The translations under genes were made by a program, and so were the position numbers. Positions 45,851 through 57,869 of a stretch of DNA of 64,000 bases are shown here, piece after piece. The number at the start of each line of letters is the position of its first letter. The first letter of the stretch is position 1. The notes under the pieces were generated by a model. The model searched no databases. It was not told where the DNA came from and was given only the letters and a program-made list of their open reading frames with translations. Origin of the DNA: Fomitopsis serialis (taxonomy: Eukaryota; Basidiomycota; Agaricomycetes; Polyporales; Fomitopsidaceae); contig NW_025955009.1 of assembly GCF_022376445.1 (NCBI RefSeq), positions 124,001-188,000 of the forward strand, given 5' to 3'.

Positions 45851-48800
45851 CTATTTCAGTCGGAGTCGTGGCCTCGGCCGGGGCCTCTTGGAGTGTGCCT
45901 GAGCTGCTCTAGCCAGAGCATCATCGTCTTCTTCACTCGAGATATACTCGGGCCCCCTCTATGTTATGGCAGCGATCATTAGCAGCAAGGCCTACTTGAT
46001 TCCAAAAGTGAAGTGCTTACGGTCAGTTCCGAATCACTGACGGCGAAATCTTCCTCTGTCCAGTCCGACGGCAGATTTCCATAAGGATACCATTTACCCT
46101 GATGATCACCTGCATCCAACCCCCACTGTTCGTAGCTTGCTGGGCCCGCCCTGGCTGAGACTTCGAACAGGCGCCGCTCGAAGAGCTGGATACACTCTCG
46201 ATCTACATCACAGGTCATGTCGTCCGGGTGGACTGTGTTCTGCTGGTACGTCCATGCCTGCTCCAGAAGGAAATTCTCCCGGTCGATCTCCGTGGGCTTC
46301 TTGGCGAAATCGGGATGTTGCATGAATTCGTGCTTGTGGCGCGCCTTGAGCACCAGCGTAGTTGCGTGTCCAGTCGGAATGCAGCCAAGCCACTTGTGAG
46401 ATTTGCCCTTTGCACCGGGGACCCTGTTGTGAATCCAATTGATGATACGGCCATAGTCCGTCACACTGAGGTCGCCTTTGTCCGCGATAACGCCAGATCT
46501 AAGTAGTGCGAAGCTTCTCTTCGCCGTATGGACAGCGTCAAAGGCGGGTATAATAGCCTCTATGGTGCCACGATCATGGATCGACGTTGAGTTGATTAAG
46601 TCTGCCAAAACTTGTAAGTGCGGTGTCAATATTTCATCGATCTCAGCAGAGAACGGATATGAGGCAGGATTGATCAAAAGATCTTCCTCCGACTCCGCAT
46701 TCCAAGCGTGCTCCCATTTCCCCAGCTACCCAGTGATGGTCGCATTAGATAGCTACCATAGACGTTGCGGGTGTACTCACTCGAATGCATCTCCGGGCTT
46801 TCTGGTCGCCCCACAATTCGTCAACTAGGTCGGTCTCAAGGATCAGTGCAGTTCTGCCTGGAGGTCTCACGTCCTTAGGGAATACGCAACCCCGCCACCA
46901 GACTACTTGCCAGGCTCGAATAGGGTAACTCTGAGCTTGCAGCAGGCGGACGGGATACCAAAATTTCCCGTGGCGCGCCAGCGCACCCCTTCCTGCACTA
47001 CTTGATGAAATCAGGAAAAAATAGAAGGCTAGGCTTAAAAGAACGTACACCAATCGGTCTGCCAGGCTCACTCGCGACCCCGAAGCCCGTTGGGTCATAA
47101 GTGTACCGCGGTAAGAGAATCGTGGTGTCCTCCTGCGGCGCATTAGCTAAAAACCCTCTTCCGCGTTGTTGGTATCATGATTCTTACCTGTCTCTCGGCA
47201 AGTCATTTCCGGCGCAGATGTCGCACACGAAGTGTTCCGGTGACCTGAGATTGCTCGCCCGTCCTTCTCTCTGGCATGAAATGTGAGACCAACAATTGCA
47301 GAGGTCACATGCAATCTTCGGCAAGGTATCAATTGTTGTTATGCTCACGTCTCCACGCATACCGCATCTGCATCGAAGTTTCGGCGAAGAGTCCTCTGGA
47401 GTATTGGATTGAACAATTTGGATGTCGCTGGAATACATCGGCTCGTACGAGCCATCCCGCTGTATCGCAGAGTCCTGAATATCATGTATAGCTCCAAGTG
47501 AACATGACGCCAAGCTCTCAATACATGAGGTCTCACCATGTCAGCGTCCGGTCTCGCCCTGGCCTTGCTGCCTTCTACCGGGCGCGGATTCCGTGCGACC
47601 GCCTGTAATGTGCTAGATATGGGAGCCTGATAGTCGATTGTTGCACTACGAGAGGGGTTTAGAAGCCAGGGTCGGTCCTCGTCAGGCATGACAGCAAATC
47701 CAGTCTTGTGTAGTGAAACTCGCGGGAAGACATCGGGTTCGGCGGTGTGGATGCGGAGTGCGTGTTCGTGTTCGATGCGTGATATCTGGTGAGATGACAT
47801 GCTCTTTTGTGCGCGCGAGCCTCCTTGCAGGTGATAAATCACCGCTTGCGTATAGCAACCGTGCGGGGGCGCGAATGTTGAACCCGCAAGGGCGTCAGCA
47901 CCATCGGTGCATACACACTGTGGCATACCGTGAGCCCGCAGACCATCGTATTCGAGAACATGAGATGGCTCGAGGACATCGATATAACGACAGAGGAAAT
48001 GGTTCCTTCGCGTGTCGTATAGAACCCGCCCGATGAGGTCGTATTGCATACCCGACGGCCCGTCGGCATAGGAGGCGGGCGCAATTCCCTCTACGTCGTG
48101 CCGTGGCAGTAAGACTGAAGGGAAGTCCCATGCTTTGTCTTCTGATCCTACCTCTATGATGAGCATGTTCGGTAGCACGAAGTGCAGTTCCAGAAGCTGC
48201 GCGGTTCCACTGCAATAAACGGTACCATCGCGTGCTCTCCAGCAGTTGGTACCGATGGGTTTGCGATTCACGTTGATTTGATCATGAAACCAGCGAGAGA
48301 CGGAGCCCTCGAAGCGTGCATGATCGCAATTAGAGAGTTGATAAAAAAAGTTGTGGCGTGGCGTGGTTCTGTGCTGGTGATGGTTATAACCTTCACTACT
48401 GTCCAGCATTCCTGAGCAGGAGCGGAGCTGAACGCTACGGCCCTGGAAGTACCACAGGGAGTGATCATGTCCCGCTTCATTTGCAAGGCGGAGGAGAGAT
48501 GCTAACCAGCCCTGGAAAGAACGTTAGCGCACACTACAGTATCAGTCATATTCGTGGACTCACAAAGACAGAGTCAATTGACTCCATGGAACGCGTGACG
48601 TTACAATCTAACAACATTTGCCGCAACGTATCTCGCTGGTCACCCAGAAGTGAGGCGAAGCTACGGTCTCCGAAGTGCAGCCGTCGCGTTAGGTTGCGGC
48701 GCTGATCGATGACTTCGAACACACCAAACAGAGGTGTCGTACCTAGCGCGTGTGGGAATGAAAGAGAGAACGAGTCCCAATCTCGCATAGCTACCTGGAA

Positions 48801-51178
48801 GATAAGCTCCAGCGACGTGTCTAGCCAGCATGAGTTGTCACGCCAAGGATAGCTCTGCCACTTTACTACGCTTATCGCTAGAAAGTAGTGTCAGCCGTCT
48901 TGACACGATTATGACCTGGAACAGCGCACTTTCAACCTTTAGTTCCAACGCTCCTAACGACGCCGCCTTTGTATTGTCCTCTTGCACCCTTGCGCGCAAC
49001 TTGCGGGCTCGTGCCATCTCCAGGGGCCGAGAGGCAGGTGTCAGCTTGGTACCCCTAGACCACCGCCGGCCACCTGACAGTTCACTACTCTCCTTGATAT
49101 CACTAGGCACTCTGGCTACCTCGGTCGTCTGATCATATCGCTCGCCATCGTTCTCGCCACAGTAGACCTGGCTAGGAGGTGTTTCGGACGATACATGTTG
49201 CCCCAAATTCGCTGATCGGCCTGAATTGCAACATGATAAAAGCCACATACGATGACTACGAGCACACGCAATGCTCACCTTCGCTAGGACCGCTCACTCG
49301 GCGAGCACTAGTGTCTGCGCTTATTCGTTGCCACTGCGCAGAATCCGTGAAGGCCAACTCCAGTGGATCCGAATAGGTGTCAACCGCAGTTGGTAGAATA
49401 TCGTCGCATATCATCAAGCTGCTTCCCGTCGACTGGGAATGGATCTCATGGCTTGGGGCGGGCATGAGTGCTGCAACATCGCTGTTCATTGACAGCGGCC
49501 GGACGAGCGAATCAATCATATCGTTGAACATCGGGAGTCTGTAAGCTGACTCCGTCGACTGGGAAAGAGTTTCATAGCCTGGAGTGGGCAGCGATGTGGC
49601 GGCGACACCGTACATCGGCAGCGGACGGGCGAGCGAATCAATTTGCGGAGGGTGTGCATCGTCCGGAGTAAGTGGCAACGCGGCAAAGGCATCGCGCATC
49701 GGGGGGTTGTAGTGTGATTCCGCCGACTGGGAAAGGTCGTCATTGCCCGGAGCAGGTAGCAGAACAGCTACGTCATTGTACATCGACAGCGGATAGACAT
49801 GCGGATCAGCCGGAGCAGGGTGAGCATCGTCCGGAGTAAGCGGCAACGCAGCATTGGCGTTGAGCATCGGGAAGCTGGAGGGTGAATTCACCGAGTGGGA
49901 AAGATCGGTACTGCCTGGGGCAGGTAGCAGTAGAGCTACATCATTGTACATCGACCGCGGATAAACGTGCGAATCAGTTGGAGGGGTGTAAGCATCGTCC
50001 GGAGTAAGCGGCAACGCAGCGATGGCGTTTAGCATCGGGGACTTGTGGGTCGAATCCGTCCACTGGAAAAGTTTATTACAGTCCGGACCGGATAGCGATG
50101 TGGCGTCCTCAGCGTACGTTGGTAGCGAAGGGATGAGCGGATCAATTGACGGAGGGTAAGCGGCGTCTGGACTCTTGGGCAGCAATGCGGCAACGCTTCC
50201 GCCGACGGCGTCATCACGGAAAGGGGAAGGCGACGAAGCAGCAGAACCTGAAGCACTCGGAGTTCTACCTAGTAGTGTTTCGTCGATGCCCGCCACAGCG
50301 AGCGCGTCGGAAAAATCGGCCTCATAAGCTGGTGTCATGCCGCTGGCACCACCAGTATGATGCACAAAGACACGATGGTCGAGTGTCTCGAGGGCCGTGG
50401 ACAATATATAATGATTGTCTTCGCTCGGGTAGCGCTGCTGGGCGGTACAGAGGTGCTCTGGTTGGACATTGTCGAGAGCTTTGGATAGTGCGTCGCCGTG
50501 CTCGAGGTCTCCCTGCTCGAAGGTGGGGCCATAACCCGTCTCTGTGTCGTTCTCAAGTGCCAGCTCGACAGAATACTTCGCATCCAAGGTGATGACCGGG
50601 GACTGAGGCAATGATTGGGCAGCAGCTTGGTTCCTTGGAGGGATATACGGCTCGATCTCTCTCACTTCCCCCGAGACCGTAACGAAAGGGGCCTCCGCTT
50701 CGCCGTGAAGCGATAGAGAGGTAACGTCTGTTCGTTAAAGTCTGAGTCTCGGCCTCGAGGTGTACAGAGTAAGACATTGCCTACCATTGCTTCTGTGACT
50801 TTCAGCATCACTACGTCCCTCGCGATTTGAAATGCGGAAGGTGTTTTTATGGCTAATGTTTCGCCTTCGACGTGCAGCAGCGCTTGATTGAGGCCATTCG
50901 TAGAACCGTCGGCGCTTGACCTCGATTGACGAGAGTGGCGAGCCAGGCCGCTTGCCCGTCGATGCAGATACCTTCATGCGCTTGTTTGCTCCCGAGTGCA
51001 AGTCTACACTCGCCGGTCGCTTGTTCGAGCTGGCATCCGAGAACCCAGTGGCTGTAATTCGTGCGGGCCCATCCCGTCGGTCGCCTGCGAGCCCCACATG
51101 TCTAGAACTGCAAGGAAACGGCCATATAATGGTGAACGGTGCTTGAAGGAGCCCCAACCAACTACGATATCCTGACAT
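45851..51178 (-). CDS. gene B: large PHD-finger / PWWP-like protein (agaricomycete-restricted family)
   Basis: Start 51178 is tentative. The N-terminus is basic (GANKRMKVSASTGKRPGS, KRRRFYEW). It is followed by SLSLHGEAEAPFVTVSGEV (compare gene A), a 56-residue tandem repeat region (ALPLTPDDA, MYNDVA.LLPAPG), and MARARKLRARVQED with a coiled stretch. Conserved family blocks then follow: KRDMITPCGTSRAVAFSS, RHNFFYQLSNCDHARFEG, VNRKPIGTNCW, YDLIGRVLYD and QAVIYHLQGGSRAQ. A C4HC3 PHD-like finger (CRCG, ACDLCNCWSHISCQ, FVCDIC) precedes GALARHGKFWYPVRLLQ and VVWWRGCVFPKD, which looks like a PWWP/Tudor-type reader. Late conserved blocks are NWIHNRVPGAKGKSHKWLGCIP and QWGLDAGDHQGKWYPYG. The last exon is acidic then basic (SSEEDDDALARAAQ, RPRPRPRLRLK) and stops at 45851. 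A chromatin-binding nuclear role is inferred from the reader modules. Confidence 0.75.
49450..50170. repeat. 168-nt (56-codon) tandem repeats inside gene B
   Basis: The marker GTCCGGAGTAAG recurs at about 49661, 49829 and 49997, an exact period of 168. About four to five diverged units code for ALPLTPDDA..P..D and MYNDVA.LLPAPG. Frame is kept in all units. Confidence 0.85.
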
Positions 51179-51365
51179 GGCGTGTGGCTGTTAGAGATGA
51201 TAGGAAATAACTGCACCTCTTTCTCACCTGGGATCCATACGCCTGCCGGTGGCGGATACTCGCGTGGCACAGTGCATTGTCTATGTAAGTATTGGCAGCA
51301 ATATCACAGGCTGGACAGACACCGTGACTTGTGCACGTGATCCTCACCGAACTGGTGAGCGCTAT

Positions 51366-51383
51366 ACCGTATATATATACGGT
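51366..51383. repeat. 18-nt perfect palindrome ACCGTATATATATACGGT
   Basis: Self-complementary over 18 nt, centred on a TATATATA core, about 190 nt upstream of gene B's proposed start. It may include the TATA element of gene B or form part of an element end. Confidence 0.8.
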
Positions 51384-51393
51384 GACGCAGTGA

Positions 51394-51429
51394 GCGCTTA
51401 CTGAGTACTGAGTACTGAGTACTAAGCGC
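51394..51429 (-). repeat. candidate right terminal inverted repeat (AGTACTC-rich)
   Basis: Arms GCGCTTA (51394-51400) and TAAGCGC (51423-51429) enclose three CTGAGTA heptamers (51401-51423). Its reverse complement begins CTTAGTACTC, as does the candidate left end at 37366. Confidence 0.5.
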
Positions 51430-52829
51430 GCATGTCGCGGCGTGTGAGGAGGGAGCTCGTAACCTTAACTATAGCCAGTAACACAGCAGGAATCCCCTCT
51501 AGCCTAGTCTAGGAATTCCCTCAGGCTCCCTCTTGTTATCTGCTACACGAGGCGGCTGGGCATGCATCGTACGCGTGTCGCGCCCCTTATGTTACCAATT
51601 TGTTTCCTCACTAGACCGCGCAATACTCGCGATATGTGCCTGTGAATGGTGCTGTTTCTAGATTCTACGTCAAAAACAGCGTGACAAAAGCACCGTCAGC
51701 GCTGGTGTCGGAGAGAAGACGTGCGTGCGACGACAAACCACACCACACGTACGCTCGTCCTTGATGCAGGGAGGTCGAGTGGTCTAGATGGACGTAGGGC
51801 TTGGCGAAGGACGGTGGTGGTGGTGGTCTAGAGAACATAGTTAGGCCACCGAGACTTGATGGGATACTTACGAATATCGAAACGCGACTCGACGCGGTCT
51901 TCTCGACTTGCTTCCCGACTTGCTGTGCACCCGCGACCGCTGCGTCGCGTCTAAATGCCGGAGCCGGGACTGCGAGACGAGAGAGAGAGCAGAGTGGGAA
52001 TTCAATGGAGAGCAGGGCGACGTAGCCCAGTACAAATACAGGCGAGAGGTTCTAGAATCACAGCAGAGCTAGAGAGATATAAAAACCAGAAGGCGAGAGA
52101 GAGACGTCGGCGAGCGGAAGATGGTTCGAAAGAAGCGCGATGCATGAGCGTTTGACGTATCGGGAAGGAATGATACCAAATAAGAAAACTATTGAACAGC
52201 AGGCATATGGACACCCTTCTGCAAGACGGACGTCCGTTGAGTCCAGGCCTTCGGGCGTTGAGCAACGAACCCTTGCCTAGGTACGAGGTTGTCAGCACGC
52301 ACGCGGTGCTATTCGCTATTCGTGACCTGGTCCCCCAGCAGGTGCGGCACTCGTCGTCGCGGCGCTCGCCTCGTCCTACTAGCGGGTCCGCGTCGCAGCC
52401 TTCTGGTTCGTCGCAAGCGCGCCGGTGGAGTCGAGCGTACTGTAGGGAATTGTAACATAAGAGAAAAAGAAAGGCGTGGGACAAATTTCCCTTCCACACT
52501 GGCTTCGTGACGTGTGAACCGATCGCAGCGCAGCGCATACGTTATATTTTGTCATTGTACCGATGGCGAGCCCATACACCAAGCAAGCAAGCGGTTTGGG
52601 CACCGCTGTTCAACGAACGAGCTGGGACTAGCTAGGACTAGTGAAACTGATCAGAGGGAACGTCGATGAGCGAAAGTCATAGCGAGCAATCAAGCACAAG
52701 CACAAAGCTGTGCCCTGAAAACCCGGATACAGAGACGGGGTGAGCAATACTGTTACGAGAAAACGAACGACGCGCGATGAGCACTCGCTTGGGATCGTCG
52801 TCACGATTTCCGAGCCTAGAAGTGAAGCC
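51430..52829. other. 1.4 kb with no supported gene
   Basis: Open frames of up to 178 codons on the minus strand (52002-52538) overlap plus-strand ones and carry no recognisable motif. No RNA gene was seen. Confidence 0.4.
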
Positions 52830-53095
52830 AGACTGTCGACGTTGACTCGCTTGCGCGTGCCGGACGCGGACGGCCGTCATCTCGCCTGCCGGTGGGTGCT
52901 GGCGGAAATGTCGAAGGCGCGCACCCGAAGCGCATTCCTGCCACAGCCGAGTCTCTTCGCCAACCCAACAAAAATAAACATGTGAGTGAGGGAGGGAGCG
53001 CACAGGCAAAGAAAGAACCTCGGAGAATGCGAGCGCGCGAGTAAGCAGTGTGACTCAATCTGTACGCGAATGGGCGGCCATGAGCAACCGAACGC
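52830..53095 (+). repeat. dispersed ~280-nt repeat, copy 2
   Basis: Same-orientation match to 23441-23725. The best-kept blocks are AACCTCGGAGAATG and CATGAGCAACCGAACGCAT. Confidence 0.8.
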
Positions 53096-54041
53096 ATGCC
53101 CGAGGACGTCCGCCGCCTCTACACCGAATTCCCGCACCTATGGAGAGACAACGGATACGGCATGCGTATGAGCCGAAGACGCGAGTCGCGTCGGCCATCG
53201 TCGAGGGAGTGGACTGTGTGACTCCCGCCCCGTAGATGTTTCGGATTGTGGCCCTACTGTTTACGCCCGCAGGCGTATGTGCTTGCTAATGCACTCGGGT
53301 CGATGATATGGCCTTGCTGACACCTTCAAGGCGCTGAGTTTGACGCCTAGAGTGCGAATATAAGCCTTCCGAGCCCATACGGCGAGCATAGAGAGAGCTG
53401 GGTGGGGAACGAGGAGGATACAGGCGCGAGACGCGATGTGGCAAAGGCGCGTGGCGCGAAAGGTCCAACCTCGGACTACTAGTAGCGGGTAATCGTATCC
53501 GTCGGGCGTGCGTCCTCAAGATCGCCCAGCGGCGTGTCACCGGAATGTGCCACAACGATTGCGTCCGCCGGTATCTGTACCTTGCTCGGTTACATGGCGC
53601 GTCGTGCGCAGTCTTCATTATAGATGCTCAGAGAGTAAGGGGGGCGAGACAGGGGGCGGATACATGGGATACCGACGAAGTTGAAGATCTCGCTGAAGAT
53701 GATTCGTCGCTGTCAAGGTGGCATGATATCAGTGTACCGCGGCAGCTAAGCACGAGTCATGCTTGCCCACCATAGCCACCAGGCGGATAACAAATTCAGT
53801 AGCTATCGAGTGCAGCATATGTCGGCTGCACGCACCCACTTGGGGCAGGCAGCGCCCTCGCCTGTTGAACCTGATTCGTCTGCGAGCGAAGGGGACACTT
53901 CATGTGGCAGCCTTAAGGCTTTGCTGACGCGGCGGTTCATGACGCGGTACGTACAAGCTTGCTTGAAAGAGCACTACATTTCGCCTACTGTACATTATTG
54001 ACGATCCAAAACAAAACAGAGATTGCCTCCCACCTAATCAT
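53096..54041. other. intergenic, weak plus-strand exon candidates
   Basis: Two small plus frames (53545-53775 with DTDEVEDLAEDDSSLSRW; 53759-54001 with SASEGDTSCGSLKALLTRRFM) might be exons of a small gene. No splice pair or family supports a call. Confidence 0.3.
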
Positions 54042-55294
54042 TCAATCTCTGTGGCCGCCGTAGTGATCGTTGGACGACACCAGTAATTTGTCTCCCGCTC
54101 TCTGACGCCCTTCCTTCAGCCTCTCAATACTTCGACCAATGCTTTGGATTAAAAGCAACGCCGGCACCCGCTCACCGACAATCTGAGGCGCGGCGGCACG
54201 GTCCCGCAGCTCCTCCACATCCGCTGCCACCTCCAGGAGCACGTCGCGCGTCCAGACAACGTGATTAATAGCCTGCTTCCGATAGTGGTCGACGTCCGCA
54301 AGGAGGGAAAGACGCTCCTTAGTCTTGCGCAGCGCATCGCGGTTTCCGCCGAGAATGGACCATATCTCGGAAAGCAGCTTCGAGTGTGCATCACTCTGTG
54401 ACAGACCCTCTCTCACGCAGATTTCTTGGATCTTGTAAAGGCGTTCTTGGAGTCTTTCGAGGTTTGCAACGCTGGCAGATGCCTCGAGAAGCGCCTGCTC
54501 TGTCTCCTGTGCCAATGTTTCCATCACATCTGCGTATGAGCGGATAATGACTGCCTCCTGAGTGCCGGAGCGAGACGAAAAGGCGGTAGTGATCCACGAC
54601 GGTGGGCTATCGTTCACCGTCACGGCGGATAGTGTGTTCATAGCATTGTTGTTCACGACCGTGATGCTGAATACATAGTGAGCCAGAAGTTCTCTGAGTC
54701 CAACGTACGCCGGACTCACCGATCTACTGCGCCGCTAATTCTTGTGCTCAGTCTATATAATCCATCTCCTGTCCTCTTTGCATCCTCCACGAAGTGCATC
54801 AAAGCTTCCGCGAGTATATCATGGCTGCGCAGGTCACTGGCGCGCACGTGCGCGACCAGGTCGTGGGTCGCAACTTCCGACTGCCTGAGTTTCGTGCGTA
54901 TCTTGGCTGTGTCCACGTTCGTGTCCAAGAGGTTCCCGAAATCACCATGCAGCTCGATCAACTTGACAAGGTCCCCTGATTGTGGCGCCTTGTCCATGAT
55001 GGGCGAGAATGATGTACGACCGACGCAGAACATGGTAGATGAGATGGCCGGAATGAAGCAGAGGGGGGAAAGCATGCCACTGATCTTCCCAGCAACATAA
55101 TTACAGAGGATTGCTAGGGCCATTACAAAGATGACGCCACCCAGCGGCTTCTTGAGCAACCAAAAGGCGGTCTGCAGAGCATCCCCGAGGTAACGAACAG
55201 CAGCCGAAACGCTGCAGAATACCATCCGCTGGGCCATCGCACGAACCGGGGGGAAATCTCCTGTCGTGCTTTGACTACAGGTGCCACTGGCCAC
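54042..55294 (-). CDS. hypothetical membrane protein with long coiled-coil (polypore-type family)
   Basis: Two exons, 55294-54720 and 54666-54042, joined by a 53-nt GTGAGT/CAG intron in perfect phase (...GAVDR to ITVVNNN...). Residues of about 40-70 form one or two membrane helices (TAFWLLKKPLGGVIFVMALAIL). Then come a short Cys-containing loop (SPLCFIPAISSTMFC), and long helical stretches with heptad patterns: DLVAHVRASDLRSHDILAEAL, ALLEASASVANLERLQERLYKIQEIC and LSEIWSILGGNRDALRKTKERL. I recall homologues with the same layout, and with the same 'SEIW.ILGGNR..L' motif, as a common uncharacterised family in polypores. The likely topology is an N-terminal anchor with a cytosolic coiled coil; function is unknown. 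The frame is clean and the length (about 415 aa) is normal, so the gene is probably active. Confidence 0.8.
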
Positions 55295-56192
55295 CGAGAC
55301 GAGATGGCGGATGAGAAAGATTCGAAGTATGGCTCTTCAGCGGTGTCTGCGTGTGACCATGAGGACAGTGTAGGATATACGAGAAGGCGACATACACAAC
55401 AATATATTCTTCGTCACCAGTCGCCCAGTGGCATCCAGAGGAGGGACAGTTGATCTGGTCTGAGAGCACGATGCGACAAATCATGGCGTGACGCAGTTGT
55501 CACAGGTTCGTGGTGACGAGGACACTACAGTAACACCGCGTTGTGTGTAAGTACGTAACGAATATTAATGAATGGTTGCAGGGCGAGTGCCTCCGCAAAT
55601 GTCACCAACCCGGGAAGTATGTATGTTCAGCCATTAAGTATGCGTAGCGAATCGTACATCCCATTGCTAGTAGTACGGCGAGTTCAGCACCCAAATTATT
55701 CAAAGGAACGGCGGAAATCGAGGCGAAGAAAAAGATGGATAAAACAATATGAACCGCAGTCCATGGGTATAATGCAATGCGGGATGCTGCACGCGAAGGG
55801 ACGAGAATGAGGATGACGGTACACGACAACAAGAAACAGTGCGACGACGAAGGCATAGGCGGAAGAGGACGGAAGACAACATTAGGAGCGGAAAGGCGAC
55901 GAACAAACCGGGTCGTTAGTCATGCACAAGTTTCGGCGCGCGAACGCAAGTAAGCTTAGCGGTGGGTTGATGCAGCGAATAATGGGTGGGGCAGACCAGA
56001 GTGGAAGAGGACACAATTCTGGCAGGAGCCCGTACAATATGTCCCAGCGACGGACAATGGTGGCGCAAGATGAGAGGATGCGTGTGCGAGAGGATGCGTG
56101 TGTGTCGACAGCGAGGAGATTAGCAGGTTTATACTGAGGAATGAGTGAGTTGGCGGCGCCGTGAGCGTCATCCGGTATGTCGTCGGAATAAC
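55295..56192. other. intergenic between two minus-strand genes
   Basis: About 900 nt with the promoter of the coiled-coil gene and the 3' flank of the next one. No conserved frame or repeat was seen. Confidence 0.45.
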
Positions 56193-57760
56193 TTAGCATG
56201 CAGGGGGTATGGTCAATGCGCGTGGGTCGTGATGCAGAAGAGTCGGAACGAGATGCGATACGATGCGGAAGGGAAGCGAAAACCCTAGCGGACGTCTTTG
56301 CCAGGGAAGAGGAGATGGTCTTTTGAGTGGCTGATGTAGCTCGACCTCGACCTCAACGTCGTGCTCCTTCCTGTCGATAATCTTGCGCTCGACGCGCTTC
56401 TCCTTATTCGGGGTCTGGAGGACGGGGAACGTCATAGTGTCGTCAGAATAGCTCCAAGAGTCCTCTGCAAGCCGTTCGTTAGCGACCGCAATATTATGTT
56501 TAACACAACAAACTCACCTGTCGACTTCTTCGTCGGGCTTCTCGACGAAGGCCACATTGTCAGATCAGCCTCGGTCTCGAGGCCGTCCGTGGTCTCCATA
56601 CTGGCAGCGCTGTTCCGTCGGCTGAGAGGGCCAGGCTTGCGTCCGTAGCCATAGTAGCCGTAGCTGCTGCCCGCGTTAGTCAGGCTGGGCATCGTCATCG
56701 TTGACGGCGACCGCATCATCTTCACGTTCGGAACACGGCGCCGGACTACACCAACGAACCCTCCCTGCGCCGCACCGAGGTCGCCGCAGGCATAGAACGC
56801 GTCGAGCTGGTGGACGACGTCGAGAGCGCGCCCGTGACAGATCGGCGCGAGTCGCTGCGAGAATGGAAGAGGGGACACATGCTCAGTTCGTCCGCCTCCG
56901 AATGCGAGCGCATGTGCAAGCCGGCCGCGATTTCTCGCGCCACTGCAGGGAGCAAAGCCGTCAACGCGTCAACGGCAGGCCGCATCGAAGGTGATCGTCG
57001 AGAGGCTGAGTAGACTCCGCTGTGAGAGCGCTGGCTGCCCGCGACGAAGCCCTTGTACGCGCGGCGCACACGTTTCTCGTAGAGTGGTTTGGACATGTCG
57101 AGGGGTGCGGAGAGGTTGTACTAGACGCCGTGCGCCATGCATTTGAGCCGTCTGTCCACCCGAGGATGACCTTCCGCTCGCGACGCTCCTCGGCAGGGTA
57201 GGCGCAGTAGGAGGCGGTGCTCTCGCCGGCATCTCGGCTAATGTGTGGGGGTGCCGGTGGGGGTCGAGGAGGAAGGTTGAGGAGGAGCTTGATCAAGGCT
57301 ACGTATGCCTCTGGGGGGGCGCGCTCGTCGTCATCGATGTTATTCGCAGAGTCGGTGGCTCCGGACTGGGCGAGGAACGCGAGTCAAAGGACGCACCGCT
57401 CTCGCTCGAAGACAAACCAGAGTAGGAGTTGTATGGCCCAGGGAGCAGGGTAGGAGAGGTGCAGCGATCGGAATTATACTCCATATCCATGGCGCCGAAC
57501 GAGGAATGCACGTCGACCAAGCGGCACCTGTGGCTGTCAGTCGACGACTAAACGGATCCTTCCTCCTCCTCCTCCGTCGGAGCAGTACAAAAAGGGATTG
57601 GAGACGACTACGATGCGGACCTGACGAGTGCATCGAGTTTGTATCGACCCCGGCCTCCGGGGTCAGGTTTTCTTTGCCTGCTTGACGGTGTCGTCGCGCT
57701 TGAGGGGCTTGACACGACCAGTGCCGTGAACAAGCCCGCCGGCCCTTGCGCATATCGTGC
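56193..57760 (-). pseudogene. conserved basidiomycete Ser-rich protein, frameshifted
   Basis: The blocks, in order, are SLFVLLRRRRRRKDPFSR, AMDMEYNSDRCTSPTLLPGP, AFLAQSGATDSANNIDDDERAPPEAY, VALIKLLLNLPPRPPPAPPH, ERRERKVILGWTDGSNAWRTA, MSKPLYEKRVRRAYKGF, MRPAVDALTALLPAVAREIA, MCPLFHSRSDSRRSVTG, VGVVRRRVPNVKMMRSPS, ADLTMWPSSRSPTKKSTG, then a GTGAGT intron, EDSWSYSDDTMTFPVLQTP, and the end LPWQRRPLGFSLPFRIVSHL. I recall homologues carrying all these blocks in one frame. Here the frame changes at least four times: near 57545, 57365, at a CCCC run near 57107 (between SPH and LDMSKP) and near 56750. No catalytic domain was recognised. Either the gene has decayed or several homopolymer errors remain. 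Confidence 0.65.
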
Positions 57761-57869
57761 CCGGCTTGTTGCGCGGAAGACGCGCGGAAGCTTCCGCAGT
57801 CACTTCCAACTCTGCGAGGCAGCGCATGTCAGTGACCCAGCGCGTCGCAGTTTGAAGGCTGATTGATTT

